A stretch of DNA of 64,000 bases from Acanthopleura granulata (Eukaryota; Mollusca; Polyplacophora; Chitonida; Chitonidae), in assembly GCA_016165875.1 (NCBI GenBank), contig JABBOT010000009.1:18862783-18926782 (forward strand), in the 5' to 3' direction. Position numbers and translations under genes: made by a program. This document shows, piece by piece, positions 48,701-53,205 of this stretch (its first letter is position 1; the number at the start of each line of letters is the position of its first letter). The notes beneath the pieces were generated by a model that saw nothing but the letters and a program-made list of their open reading frames with translations, did not search any database and was not told the DNA's origin.

Positions 48701-50284
48701 TTTCATTATCACTTTTTGGCTACATGAATATTTTTTAATACTCTCATCTTTTTGGACAATTTCTGGGAAAAAAAAGGTGGAACATTCTTCTGACTTTCAA
48801 TATTGGGAATAAAATGATGTAGGGTAAAGGATGGGAAACAAGGAATCCTGTGTGATTTGTGTGATCATTTACAGGAACTAGTTGACATGTATCTGAACAG
48901 TCGCAACCAGAAAGTAAATCATATGATGACTGACCAGGACTTTCACTGTGTGATTTTCTTCAGTGATGTGACGGCCATGTGGTCCAAACTGGCTGCTGAC
49001 AGAAACTCAACACTGTGAAATCAGCATTCTTATGATTACAAATGTAGTGCCCCATGTTCATTGTGAAAAGCAGATTCTTCAATGAACTAATGTCACTCTA
49101 AAATGTGACAGCAACCTCAATGATTCAAATTCTGAACATCTGAGAGGAACATTTCATTGACAGTGACATTTCACATCAAATTTATTTATTCACTTATTCA
49201 CTGGTGTTGTACACAGTACTCAGAAATATTTCACTTATGTGACAGTGGCGAGCAATATGGTTGGAGGAAACTGGGCAGAGCCCAGGTTTCACACCAGGTA
49301 GAGAGTTCACAATGTGTGCTACAGATACATGTAATTAACACATTTAACATTCCAATTTCATTTCCTGCTCTTTAGAGAAATGATCTTCACAACTGTTGGC
49401 TACTGCACTCTCACCATGTACGTATCTGCAGCTCTACGTTTTTTATATGCTTGAAGGGCTGGCCTTGAGACCAGAGGGGGGCTGTGTACACCTTAGTGAA
49501 AACTACCATGAATTGTAACATACTGTACACTTATGGATAGCTACTGGCAGATTTCCAGGCTCCAGTTTCTCTGCAAAGGTCGCTTATGAGTAGGTCACCC
49601 CTCTACAGTCTAGTCTTTACATCTGTACAGTACGTCATTCTCCAGCTCCAGCCCAATCCAAAATGAGAATATATGACAGCATGACAGGCATCAGTTTCTT
49701 GCAATAAGCAGAATTATTTGCAGTTCATGGAAGATGTAGTCAATGTACGATATAGCTTCATTGAAACCTGGCGTTTTTACACTGTACTTTTGCATGATAG
49801 CTCTTTGTCTATTAGAACATAAAAGGGAAAGTTGTGGTTGTGTATGTACAGTCTGACTGGTGTGGAGCCTAAGAGCTTAAGAGGAGTGCAAACTCGAGAA
49901 CCAGGAGTTCACCAAATCAAACGTTCCACTGCAGCTAATCCTCGGTCGGCAGGGCATCACTATCAGAACAGATGCCAATTTTCACTGAAAATTTCTTTGA
50001 ATGAAAAGAAGAATTCAAGCAGCCTTTATAATATTAAAGGGGTAAAATAATATGCATCTGACATTAAATTAACCAGATACTCACACTACTGATACGCTGA
50101 TTATATAACAAATGTCAACTTGGCAGTGGGCAAGTAAGCCTACAATAAATGTTGTTGTTGTAATACCAGTATCTGAAAACGATAATATGCGGACATAATC
50201 TCTTAAGTCTCGCCTTTCTGGCCACCCACCTTCGATGCGACTCTCTGTCGTCTCCATCGGACCAAAATCATCGAGGTCCGTCAT
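15562..50284 (-). CDS. RABEP1: Rabaptin-5 orthologue (Rab GTPase-binding effector protein 1) with C-terminal FYVE finger; 22 coding exons, complete
   Basis: Rabaptin-5 is a coiled-coil effector that bridges Rab4 and Rab5 on early endosomes and works with the Rab5 exchange factor Rabex-5 in fusion and recycling. Joining the 22 exons listed separately gives 976 residues with every phase matching. Recognisable conserved blocks, in order: a GKKRAKFREIF segment (about residue 55), the EVASLQHIMK block (exon 3), AQEDAEVLRSVVMP (216 on), DLEMYVAVLNTQKSVLQED (exon 8), ANDQFLESQR (exon 9), the CDMCSNYE motif (586-593), NDSLVGKHS (exon 17), LKSEILFLKDQ (exon 18) and VQRDFVKLSQSLQ (exon 20, Rab5-binding end). 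Human rabaptin-5 then stops; this protein continues into a FYVE domain (899-955). Most of the chain is predicted coiled coil (E/K/Q-rich heptads). The start is the first ATG of an exon whose phase fits exon 2. No frameshift or missing block was seen. Orthology is very likely; Rab and PI3P binding are inferred from family. Confidence 0.93.
15879..16013. mobile_element. Small foldback MITE-like element
   Basis: Inverted ends: GGGACAAATTTCACAAAACT on the left and the reverse complement of GTCCCAGTTTCACAAAACTT on the right, about 24 bp each, enclosing about 90 bp. Lies in intron 21 near exon 22. Confidence 0.65.
16720..17340. repeat. Region of dispersed CAGTGTGAACG motifs containing a 30-bp array
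   Basis: TTCACACTG-type words occur at about 16727 and 16763 and their reverse complements at about 16873, 17024 and 17320, giving a loose foldback. The 30-bp array sits before the last motif. Possibly one old element with an internal expansion. Confidence 0.45.
17090..17305. repeat. 30-bp tandem array, about 7 copies
   Basis: Unit GCCCATGGGCAGATTAACTG plus GGGCTGATTT; five central copies are identical. Since 30 is a multiple of three, all frames lacking a stop stay open (LPMGRLTGAD repeats); not taken as coding. Confidence 0.95.
18424..18528 (-). CDS. RABEP1: Rabaptin exon 21 (residues 887-921), first half of FYVE
   Basis: Acceptor GATACAG, donor AGAAAG|GTGAGG. It starts LEKIRQAE, the last conserved human block (LERIRQAD), then WQHEDDVEECNNCKQGFSV and TRRK. 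The WxxxD-type start and first CxxC pair (908, 911) begin a FYVE domain. The domain is cut by a 2.7-kb intron just before the HHC motif. Confidence 0.95.
18610..19160. mobile_element. Foldback family C element, split by a SINE
   Basis: Left part (18627-18866) has AAAAACTATATCTGAAAATA, TTTTTTCACCAAATC, CAATGTTTTGATTGTATGGT and GTGTACAAAAAGTTTT; right part (from 19083) resumes with TGTCACT...TTATCAATAAGGTCCA. The copy at 56341-56837 shows these segments contiguous. Confidence 0.65.
18867..19082 (+). mobile_element. SINE family A copy, inserted in family C element
   Basis: Plus orientation: GAGTTCAAGTCCAGC (B-box-like), GGTTTTCCCCGGGCTCTGCC, CATAATGTTGGCCGTCGTCG, GTATGGCGTAAAACACCAAT, and a 3' AAATAAATAAAT tail. 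Confidence 0.85.
19307..19423 (-). CDS. RABEP1: Rabaptin exon 20 (residues 848-886), Rab5-binding coil
   Basis: Acceptor GATTTTCAG, donor CTACAG|GTAAGG. Encodes DLENSEAVQRDFVKLSQSLQ, nearly identical to human DVSEQVQRDFVKLSQTLQ, which lies in the parallel coiled coil that binds two Rab5-GTP molecules. Its acceptor is repeated about 8 times upstream. Confidence 0.96.
19421..19745 (-). repeat. ~42-bp array of the exon 20 acceptor, about 8 copies
   Basis: The word TGTCTGAAA recurs at 19421, 19463, 19503, 19545, 19630, 19672 and 19709, plus a variant near 19587. On the minus strand each unit reads TTGACTTTCAG followed by about 12 nt like the exon start ACAAAGCTGGAG. The first copy is the real acceptor. 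Confidence 0.9.
20609..20775 (-). CDS. RABEP1: Rabaptin exon 19 (residues 792-847)
   Basis: Acceptor TGCTCCAG, donor GCCAGG|GTAAGG. Coiled coil with HSLKSIQAKSKQLIHALQQQ, aligning with the long human coil before the Rab5-binding end. Confidence 0.92.
21339..21528 (-). CDS. RABEP1: Rabaptin exon 18 (residues 729-791)
   Basis: Acceptor GTGACAG, donor CTAG|GTTTGT. Encodes LKLLQFREEIIAAKVAKEHM and then EETLKSEILFLKDQVVAEQQ, matching human LVLKYREDIINVRTAADHVE and EKLKAEILFLKEQIQAEQ. Confidence 0.95.
21546..21782 (-). mobile_element. SINE family A copy
   Basis: TATTTATTTTATTTTATTA tail, TACGTACTCAAGAGTATTTC, TTACGGTGGGAAGAAAC, GCCAGCATGAGCTGG, CACATTGGTGAGAG. Confidence 0.75.
21850..22079 (-). 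mobile_element. SINE family A copy, with internal deletion
   Basis: Full from tail to tRNA-like head (GGGGCTCCTGGGTCACTGCA, TGCTGATTGCC, CACGGAGGCC) but lacks the TTTCACTTATACGACGG block after CAAGAACA. Confidence 0.8.
22080..22183 (-). mobile_element. tRNA-like SINE head
   Basis: On the minus strand CATGGTGTAGTGGTTAGATG is a good A box and TGTTCAAACCGGG a B-box match about 50 nt on. It abuts the preceding SINE; the arms do not fold as a full tRNA, so it is not called a tRNA gene. Confidence 0.5.
22244..22345 (-). CDS. RABEP1: Rabaptin exon 17 (residues 695-728)
   Basis: Acceptor CATTTCAG, donor TTAGAT|GTAAGT. Encodes LVKLQNENDSLVGKHSKHAQ, matching human LVRLQKDNDSLQGKHSLHVS. Confidence 0.95.
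22556..22862 (-). mobile_element. SINE family B copy
   Basis: CAGTCATGTGGTGAAGTCCT, CCATGAAGCCAAAGTTCCG, CACCAGACATGACACCTCAC, GTACCATTTTTCAAATCTC and AACCACTAGCCCACCAAGGC in family order. Confidence 0.8.
22934..22972 (-). CDS. RABEP1: Rabaptin exon 16, 39-nt micro-exon (residues 682-694)
   Basis: Acceptor TTTTCAG, donor AAAGAG|GTAGGT. Encodes KSLTAGREEIHKE, aligning with human QSREQVSEE just before LVRLQKDND. Thirteen codons, phase 0. Confidence 0.85.
24005..24150. mobile_element. Foldback of SINE-A head sequence
   Basis: CTAGTGCAGGGCAACGACCC and AGGTGCCTCTCAACAATGC on the left are inverted as GGTGAGAGGCACCTGGGTCA and ATGCTGCACTAGTG on the right: two SINE heads face each other with a short spacer. 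Confidence 0.7.
24310..24411 (-). mobile_element. SINE family A fragment
   Basis: TTTGACTGGTGTTTTAAGAC, TTCAAGAATATTTCACTTAT, ACGACAGCCACCAATATTTA. Confidence 0.75.
24430..24528 (-). CDS. RABEP1: Rabaptin exon 15 (residues 649-681)
   Basis: Acceptor TTTCCAG, donor CAGCTG|GTGAGT. Encodes a coiled coil with KYLSEVKQQFIQSQTELQ. Phase 0 both sides, 33 codons. Confidence 0.88.
24963..25115 (-). mobile_element. SINE family A copy, head missing
   Basis: Tail of TTTA repeats, ACGCCATACTCAAGAATGTT, ACGGCGAGCACTATGG, CAGGCGGAGCCCAGGGGAAA, ATAACCATCTGCAG. Confidence 0.8.
25154..25705 (-). mobile_element. Non-autonomous Tc1/mariner-like element with transposase remnant
   Basis: Terminal inverted repeats: left TATACTGAACAAAAATATAA then ACGTAACACT; right, reverse-complemented, TATACTGAATGAAAATATAA then ACGCAACACT, with TA at both outer ends. 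This is the end type of a widespread Tc1-like group. Inside, the minus strand encodes a broken DRAIGMTLRAVARALK-like stretch resembling the Tc1 transposase helix-turn-helix start. At 552 bp it lacks the catalytic DDE region; frameshifts and stops are present, so it is inactive. Confidence 0.8.
25912..26133 (-). CDS. RABEP1: Rabaptin exon 14 (residues 575-648) with CDMC motif
   Basis: Acceptor CTGCTTCAG, donor CAACAG|GTGAGG. Encodes GRPCDMCSNYEAQLQSVQEE, nearly identical to human RRCDMCSNYEKQL. The two cysteines (586, 589) are the only CxxC outside the FYVE finger. A decayed second copy of its 5' end lies 99 bp upstream. Confidence 0.96.
26181..26265 (-). pseudogene. Decayed duplicate of the exon 14 acceptor and 5' end
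   Basis: On the minus strand CTGCCACAG|CTGAAGGCAT, then codons for NLGQPCGMCSDYV and a TGA. It copies 26085-26150 at a 99-bp offset with substitutions. It retains a usable-looking acceptor but has no donor and would introduce a stop. Confidence 0.85.
27299..27423 (-). CDS. RABEP1: Rabaptin exon 13 (residues 533-574)
   Basis: Acceptor GGTTATCAG, donor GGGAG|GTAAGT. Encodes GRRIVSEKEWELLQRE, equivalent to human GYRLVSETEWNLLQKE. Phase 1 in, 0 out. Confidence 0.95.
27650..27945 (-). mobile_element. SINE family B copy
   Basis: CAGTCATATGACGACCAGTC, TCAATGCTGCCAAAGTGCTG, GAAGACACCAGACACACACC, GTACCATTTTTAAAGTCTGG; its end GGTGGACGCTCTACCACCAG is close to the unit of the 46-kb array. Confidence 0.8.
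28220..28312 (-). mobile_element. SINE family A fragment
   Basis: AATTTATTTGATTGGTATTT, TTCAAGAATATTTCACTTAT, CAGCATTATGGTGGGAGGAA. Confidence 0.8.
28395..28683 (-). CDS. RABEP1: Rabaptin exon 12 (residues 437-532), Ser-rich linker
   Basis: Acceptor TTTTGCAG, donor AGAG|GTACAC. Longest exon; low helicity, rich in Ser/Asp/Glu/Pro, with MRKSHSNSALEDSFLDSG, resembling the phosphorylatable central region of human rabaptin-5 that carries its GGA-ear motif and caspase sites. It ends ALTEAQLRAIR, matching human LTKDQERAIK. Confidence 0.92.
28719..28880 (-). mobile_element. SINE family A fragment
   Basis: ATGCTGTACTCAAGAATAC, GATGGCGGCCAGAATTATGG, AGAGCCTGGGGAAAGCCCAG, CTGCTGGTTGCTGGCAGAG. Confidence 0.75.
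28905..29140 (-). mobile_element. SINE, family A relative with a different head
   Basis: Family-A-like ATGCTGTACTCAAGAATTCT start, then a distinct body and a tRNA-like head; minus strand TGGCTCAGGTGTTTAGAGCA (A box) and CATGTTCAAGTCC (B box). Confidence 0.65.
29143..29396 (-). mobile_element. SINE family A copy, near full length
   Basis: TTTATTTGATTGGTGTTTAC tail junction, CCGTACTCAAGAATATTTCA, GGCGAACAATATTTTGGTGG, GAAGTCAGCGTGAGCTGGGA, TTGAACTCACAGTGATCGCA, CATTACGCTGCACTAG. Confidence 0.85.
30161..30186 (-). CDS. RABEP1: Rabaptin exon 11, 26-nt micro-exon (residues 428-436)
   Basis: Acceptor TTTTTGTAG, donor GACAAG|GTAAAT. Encodes QAAEAEDK. Too short to find by ORF length. It is required because exon 10 ends in phase 1 and exon 12 begins in phase 0, and these 26 nt resolve exactly that. 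Confidence 0.75.
30810..30929 (-). CDS. RABEP1: Rabaptin exon 10 (residues 388-427)
   Basis: Acceptor GGTTACAG, donor GCCA|GTCAGT. Very basic/acidic helix (KVKDLEEMREKQRKQKEEER) matching the lysine-rich stretch after RQVEELKK in human rabaptin-5. Confidence 0.88.
31121..31524 (-). repeat. ~44-bp array of the exon 9 donor, about 9 copies
   Basis: TTTCTCACC recurs at 31121, 31212, 31256, 31300, 31344, 31389, 31472 (variant) and 31516. Minus-strand units read ACGGAGCAGCAGAGACAAAT then AGCTG|GTGAGAAAG, i.e. the last ~30 nt of exon 9 plus its donor. The copy ending at 31524 is the real one. Confidence 0.9.
31524..31682 (-). CDS. RABEP1: Rabaptin exon 9 (residues 335-387)
   Basis: Acceptor TTATAG, chosen over the nearby GTGCAG because only TTATAG keeps frame and gives HE-VCRLLEQEKKEHSELK, matching human HEVCHLLEQE. 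Also encodes ANDQFLESQRLMMMDMRRME. Donor GCTG|GTGAGA; the exon end plus donor is repeated about 9 times downstream. Confidence 0.95.
32095..32310. mobile_element. Half of a foldback family C element
   Basis: TTGACACACTATAAATATGG, CAAAACATTTGACTGCAATT, AATCTAAAAAAGTCAATGAA, TTTTCAGATACAGTCTTTAA and TCTTTCCCTTTAAAC match the right half of 56341-56837. Confidence 0.65.
32336..32606 (-). mobile_element. SINE family A copy with a G21 run
   Basis: Complete order from ATTTATTTGATTGGTG to TCGGCCACGGAGGTCCCC. The GAACCGGG...GAAACC block is replaced by 21 consecutive G at 32440-32460. Confidence 0.85.
32797..32932 (-). CDS. RABEP1: Rabaptin exon 8 (residues 290-334)
   Basis: Acceptor TGTTCCAG, donor GAGG|GTAAGG. 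Encodes VKELMHYLKAEKAARTDLEM and YVAVLNTQKSVLQEDSEKLR, nearly identical to human KELNHYLEAEKSCRTDLEMY and its continuation. A 66-bp tandem array begins about 8 bp upstream of its acceptor. Confidence 0.96.
32941..33336. repeat. 66-bp array next to the exon 8 acceptor, 6 copies
   Basis: GACATTTG recurs at 32941, 33007, 33073, 33139, 33205 and (GGCATTTG) 33271. The unit ends TTAATCCTGAAACA, resembling the acceptor junction TTAACCTGGAACA at 32927-32939. The exon body itself is not copied. 66 is a multiple of 3, so frames stay open on both strands. Confidence 0.92.
33753..33950. mobile_element. Family F MITE-like element
   Basis: Starts TAAATGACCTAACCTTTTGT and ends AATTTTCCGTCATTTAC, inverted ends; interior CTTCCAAACAAGCCCCAAAA is shared with 40674-40875. 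Confidence 0.55.
34342..34443 (-). CDS. RABEP1: Rabaptin exon 7 (residues 256-289), NAGNAG acceptor
   Basis: A Pro/Ser-rich linker (HTPKSPSLPDLDSC) with donor GAAAGG|GTATGT. The acceptor is ACAGCAG, so splicing three bases earlier would add one Gln in frame. 34 codons, phase 0 both sides. There is no strong human counterpart; the call rests on splice sites, phase and codon-level openness between two conserved exons. Confidence 0.82.
34465..34680. repeat. 18-bp tandem repeat, about 12 copies
   Basis: Variants of GGGTTTGACACTGAGTAT, starting about 20 bp from the exon 7 acceptor. The minus-strand Cys/Gln or Ser/Asn frames it creates are by-products. Confidence 0.9.
35425..35544 (-). CDS. RABEP1: Rabaptin exon 6 (residues 216-255)
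   Basis: Acceptor TTTGGCAG, donor ACCATG|GTGAGC. Encodes AQEDAEVLRSVVMPLEEEIN, nearly identical to human AQEDAEKLRSVVMPMEKEI, one of the clearest orthology blocks. Exactly 40 codons, phase 0 both sides. Confidence 0.95.
35983..36091 (-). CDS. RABEP1: Rabaptin exon 5 (residues 179-215)
   Basis: Acceptor CCACACAG, donor AGGAAG|GTGTGG. Encodes a less helical linker (LQKKVGVPGFGKPTSEDE) and then SLEDSMRK, which leads into the conserved AQEDAE block. The GVPGFGKP linker has no obvious counterpart in human rabaptin-5. Confidence 0.88.
36182..36512. mobile_element. MITE-like family D element
   Basis: Ends GCCTGGGTTTCATGAAGCG and CTCTTCATGAAACCGAGACC are inverted; interior has CCTCAAATTTCGACC and GGGGTCGAAATTTAGGACA as a second inverted pair. 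Confidence 0.55.
37263..37389 (-). CDS. RABEP1: Rabaptin exon 4 (residues 137-178)
   Basis: Acceptor TTGGCAG, donor GAGAG|GTACGG. Coiled coil with AENRRLEQEIQSLHSQLSQE, corresponding to the RREIADLRRRLSEGQ-type helix of the human protein. Phase 1 in, phase 2 out. Confidence 0.9.
37741..38726 (-). repeat. 88-bp array of the exon 3 end plus donor, 11 copies beyond the real exon
   Basis: ACTGACTGAC occurs at 37749 and then every 88 bp exactly to 38717 (12 occurrences; the last belongs to the functional exon). Each unit on the minus strand is 68 nt of exon 3 (from GGATGAGGTGGACGAG to CATATAATGAAAG) plus 20 nt of intron starting GTCAGTCAGTA. Copies differ by a few substitutions, some shared in alternating blocks (TTATATGC versus GGTGTGC). 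Each unit has a donor and none an acceptor. Read-through in frame meets TGA within 27 nt. Confidence 0.97.
38727..38930 (-). CDS. RABEP1: Rabaptin exon 3 (residues 69-136)
   Basis: Acceptor TTTGTAG, donor AAAG|GTCAGT. Encodes ELRKEKELHSEAKEK and then DEIRRQFQGEVASLQHIMK, equivalent to human EVKRQWREEVASLQAVMK. The last 68 nt plus 20 nt of intron are repeated in tandem downstream (see the 88-bp array at 37741-38726); this copy is taken as the real one because only it has an acceptor and the N-terminal part. Confidence 0.93.
40300..40552. mobile_element. Two tandem foldback family D-like units
   Basis: GGCCAGTTTCATGACCCATA ... GCTTCATGAAACTGGCCCCA and then GATTCATGAAGCGCACTTAG ... GCTTCATGAAACCAGAC. 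Both share CTTAGCTAAGT and AACTGC.ATG.CAAC. About 125 bp each. Confidence 0.6.
40674..40875. mobile_element. Family F MITE-like element
   Basis: Begins CCGTAAATGGCTTACAATTT and ends GAAATTTTAAGTCATTTAGA (inverted ends); interior CTTTCCAAACAAATCTCAAG matches 33753-33950. Confidence 0.55.
41225..41282. mobile_element. Foldback family C end fragment
   Basis: AATCACTGAAGGAATTTTCA, GACATTTTTAATAGTCTTTT and TACACACCATACC match the right end of the 56-kb copy. Confidence 0.55.
42965..43015 (-). mobile_element. SINE family A fragment
   Basis: TTTGATTAGTGTTTCACACC, GTACTCAAGAATATTCCACT. Confidence 0.7.
45118..45267 (-). CDS. RABEP1: Rabaptin exon 2 (residues 19-68)
   Basis: Acceptor TTGTAG, donor GAAG|GTGATT. 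Encodes a strongly charged coiled coil that includes GKKRAKFREIFIQKE, matching the NQKRAKFKELYLAKE region near the start of human rabaptin-5, part of the Rab4-binding segment. Confidence 0.92.
45715..45770. repeat. GAGT microsatellite
   Basis: GAGTGAGTGAACGAGTGAGT continuing in 4-bp register with a few interruptions. Confidence 0.9.
45776..46383 (-). mobile_element. SINE family B copy with internal 51-bp array
   Basis: Order GTTTCAGTCATATGACCATG, AAGACACCAGACATGACACC, GTACCATTTCTAAAGTCTTT, then the array, then CTAGACCACTGAGGCGG. On the minus strand the end reads GCCTCAGTGGTCTAGTGATT (A box) and CAGGTTTAAGCC (B-box-like): a tRNA-derived head. Confidence 0.85.
46018..46373. repeat. 51-bp array inside SINE B, 7 copies
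   Basis: CACTAGACC at 46062, 46107, 46158, 46209, 46260, 46311 and 46362; the second unit is 6 bp short, the rest are 51 bp. Unit spans the tRNA-like head (ACCTGGATCTCCCGACCTCA and GGTGGGCACTCTAATCACTA). Open frames on both strands (137 and 181 codons) are by-products of 51 = 17 x 3. Confidence 0.95.
49179..49290 (-). mobile_element. SINE family A fragment
   Basis: TTTATTTATTCACTTATTCA, AGTACTCAGAAATATTTCAC, AACTGGGCAGAGCCCAGG. Confidence 0.75.
50230..50284 (-). CDS. RABEP1: Rabaptin exon 1 (start codon; residues 1-18)
   Basis: Encodes the start and a short acidic N-terminus containing DDFGPM (residues 5-10). It ends at donor GAAG|GTGGGT, phase 1. The ATG is 50284-50282; the sequence just upstream has an in-frame-neutral AAG, so a further 5' UTR exon is possible. 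The phase joins exon 2 exactly. Confidence 0.8.
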
Positions 50285-50289
50285 CTTAC

Positions 50290-50420
50290 AGTTAAATTTT
50301 GTTATTGTTTTCCAGATAACTGTCTATCTACATGATTTCCGACGTCCATTGGAATAATCTTACGTCATTACCTACAGCGCCCCCTACTTCCTGGCCATGT
50401 GACAACCATCATTTTGACAG
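50290..50420 (-). promoter_or_regulatory. Candidate rabaptin proximal promoter
   Basis: Just upstream of the start codon, read on the minus strand: an E-box-like GTCACATGG (about 50394-50402), AGGAAGT (ETS-like), AGTAGGGGGCGCTG (CTCF-like, 50375-50394 region), TGACGTAA (CRE/ATF-like, about 50361-50368) and ATTCCAATGG (CCAAT box, about 50346-50355). No TATA box. The motifs are seen directly; promoter function is inferred from clustering and position. Confidence 0.5.
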
Positions 50421-51146
50421 AACTTCAATGCCCATCATGGAAGCTGTCGTGTTTTGGTCGGCGAAACATAAAATCAAAACAGTTAAACACCAACATACAA
50501 TAAAGGTGCCGTGTGTGATCTTGGTTCTATTTTTTGGCTTTACAGAACAGAATGATTCACCTGTTGTGTAAAAAAATGCATGTGGTCAATATTTTTACTT
50601 GAAGAAAATAAAAATATATTTAACAACAAAAATTTCAAGAAGAAAATCGCATGTTGCATGTCTGTCTTTGAATGAGGCTAGTGTGCCAAATATGCATGAC
50701 GTAATTGTGGCGTTTTGGGTCTAGAGGTGCAGTGTTTTTAGTCTGTAGCCCAGATCACAACAAATTTCCTCAAAATGGCTAGAGAATAATGTAGAGTGCT
50801 TGCTCAGTCTAAAACGGTCATGCCACATGGAAATTATCCATTTTCATCGCATGGACAATGTCCAGTATGGGAAGGTAAGAAAAGTATTCCCCTCGTAATT
50901 TGTTATGTTATTACTACAGTTGATTGCTGCACAAAATGGCATTCCTCAGGATGACATCATACACAGGGGGACGTCAAGGGCAGATATGCGTGTAGACAAT
51001 ACCAAGCTTCTTGAAAAAAATTTTTGTTTTTAATGTAGCAATTTTTATTCTTTAAATCACTTTGGGTCTGTGTTTCATACACCTCTAGGGTATACCGTGC
51101 CAGTTTTGAATGAAAAAATCAATCAACGGAGACAGTTCACCTTTAA

Positions 51147-51345
51147 CAATTTTTCAGTTATATAATGACAAGGAGTCCTTAGTATGTATATACACTGTCT
51201 CCTTGTAGCAATGCAAGTCCATGCCGCTGAAGTGCTGCTGATACTGTAACATCAAGCTGAAGACACTGAATATGACACCCCACCCAGGCACATTATTCTG
51301 ACATTGGACTGACCAGTCCTATTTCCATGTTCTGACCTCTCAGAA
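51147..51345 (-). mobile_element. SINE family B copy, truncated
   Basis: TTTCAGTTATATAATGACAA, GGAGTCCTTAGTATGTATAT, CATGCCGCTGAAGTGCTGCT, CAAGCTGAAGACACTGAATA; breaks off into a SINE-A tail. Confidence 0.75.
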
Positions 51346-51392
51346 ATATTCTTGAGTACATTATAAAACACCAATCAAATAAATCAACAAGT
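51345..51392 (+). mobile_element. SINE family A 3' end fragment
   Basis: AGAAATATTCTTGAGTACAT, AAAACACCAATCAAATAAAT. Confidence 0.7.
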
Positions 51393-52139
51393 AAGAAACT
51401 GTGTATGTGTAGAAACATATTTTCTTTACATTTACGTGCATCTCTTGTGATTTGTTAATGTTTCCGGCCAAAAAGCAACATATTTTATTTAATCAAAAGA
51501 TCACAAATGTTTATTGCAGCAGGCATACTCAATTCTTGACTATATTCATTTAACATCAGGCATGTGTTGTCTTTAAAACTGAAATGCTGAACTTTTGAAA
51601 TGTTTGAATGAAACATAGAACTAGCAGATGAAGGTAACAAGAGACTTGAAATAATAAACAAATAGCAAAATCAAAAGTGTTGCATTGTCCAGAGCCTTCA
51701 TATTAGACATGATTTTTCTAATTAGCGCATACCCCCACGTTGAATGCACCTGTGGATGCAGAATATAATGTATACATCATATTTGTTACCTTTTTATTTC
51801 TTAATTTCAGGAAATTTGTACTCATTTACGTTTTTGGACTGAGCATGCATTGATAAAAACGGTAATGTGGTCAGAATACCATATGTGTAGGTATACTATT
51901 TTGGTGGATACATGTTGTGATATCGTACACTTTCCAAACATCGCAATCTCCCTCTCACAGTGGTATAAGTACACTGATAAAAGTGGTATTAAATTAATGG
52001 GTCCGTTAAAATGATGCTGTTAAAGACATTATGTAAAAAGGAAAATCAAGTAGGAATACTGGACATACAAAGTGTATTACCTACTTATGAACTGATATTT
52101 GTATGTATTAGCAACAGATGTGGAACAGCCACCAAAGTT

Positions 52140-52398
52140 TTATTTATTGATTGATTGATTTATTCATTTGATATTCCAGAATATTTCACTTATAGGATGG
52201 AGGCCAGCATTATGGTGGGAGGAAACATGTCAGAGTGCTGGGGAAGCCCACAACCATCTGTACTTAGGTGATGGATGTTCCTATGTATGACCAGAGAGGA
52301 GGCCAACATATGCTCATCTTGAACTCACAACGATCACATTGGTGAAAGGTACCTGGATCTTTACGCTGCACTAGCACACTAACCCTCTCAGCCATTGA
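52140..52398 (-). mobile_element. SINE family A copy, near full length
   Basis: Tail TTTATTGATTGATTGATTTA, AGAATATTTCACTTATAGGA, CCAGCATTATGGTGGGAGGA, TTGAACTCACAACGATCACA, TTTACGCTGCACTAGCACAC. Confidence 0.85.
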
Positions 52399-52889
52399 AT
52401 GAAATGGATCTTACAATAATTGCATGGCTATAGATATGATAATAAGCTCTGGAAACATACAACATATATAGCAAACACATATAGCAATGTGTAGAAATGA
52501 TTGCAACAGATGTATGGAAACATATGTGACAAATGTATTGAAATAGATGTAACAACTGTATGAAGATAACAGTCATAATGTCAATTAATGTATAAGTAAT
52601 AAAAGTCATACATAAAAAAGAAGAGGTAATAAATTGAGCAGAATACCATATCATATTCATTTTCTGGCATATGTAAAATTCACGTTTCCCAGTATGCTAC
52701 TGAGACTCTTTCCTCTGTACAGCGGTAATAAAATGGTAATTTGAAAAGTATATTAATTATAATTAATTTAAGCTGAATATCAGATATTGTATAATATATG
52801 CATGTAGAATAACACAATATATGTAGGCAGTTCTCCCATTTTGGACCGCAACATATCTGACCCTCCGGCTAATTTTTATTGTAGTAAAT

Positions 52890-53205
52890 GACCTAAAATT
52901 ATGTGCTTGACTGATTTACTAATTTTGATTTCCAGATTCTGTAGAGCTATTGATTTTAGAAAGGTGTTTTGATCAGGAGGTTTCCCGAACGGCTCTGTCC
53001 TGGTTCCGCCCATCATAATATAAGTGAAATATTCTTAATTATGATGACAATCAAATAAATAAATAAATAAATGAAAAAGGTGTTTCGAGGTTGGATTGGA
53101 TTAAAGGATAATATCCTTCTGGACAAATGTAAGCTTCAGTTTCAAAGGTAATTATATGCTATGACATTTATTTGCCTCCAAAAATGCTCTTTTTAGGTCA
53201 CATGT
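52890..53205. mobile_element. Family F MITE-like element interrupted by a SINE
   Basis: Left end GTAAATGACCTAAAATTATG, right end AATGCTCTTTTTAGGTCACA; interior is split at 52960-53088 by a SINE-A insertion. Confidence 0.5.
52973..53075 (+). mobile_element. SINE family A (5'-truncated) with 13-bp target duplication
   Basis: GTCCTGGTTCCGCCCATCAT, AATATTCTTAATTATGATGA, CAATCAAATAAATAAATAAA tail. Flanks AAAGGTGTTTTGA (52960-52972) and AAAGGTGTTTCGA (53076-53088) are near-identical direct repeats, the mark of LINE-type target-primed insertion. Confidence 0.85.

Larger units (their letters stand above)
45268..50229. other. Rabaptin intron 1
   Basis: 5-kb intron with a GAGT tetranucleotide run (45715-45770), the SINE-B element carrying the 51-bp array, and a SINE-A fragment at 49179. 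No other coding exon recognised. Confidence 0.7.

Noticed and set aside
50820..50874. First coding exon of CYP4 with donor GGAAG|GTAAGA
   Set aside because: Joining it to the acceptor at 54449 gives an immediate stop; could only be 5' UTR, with no other support.
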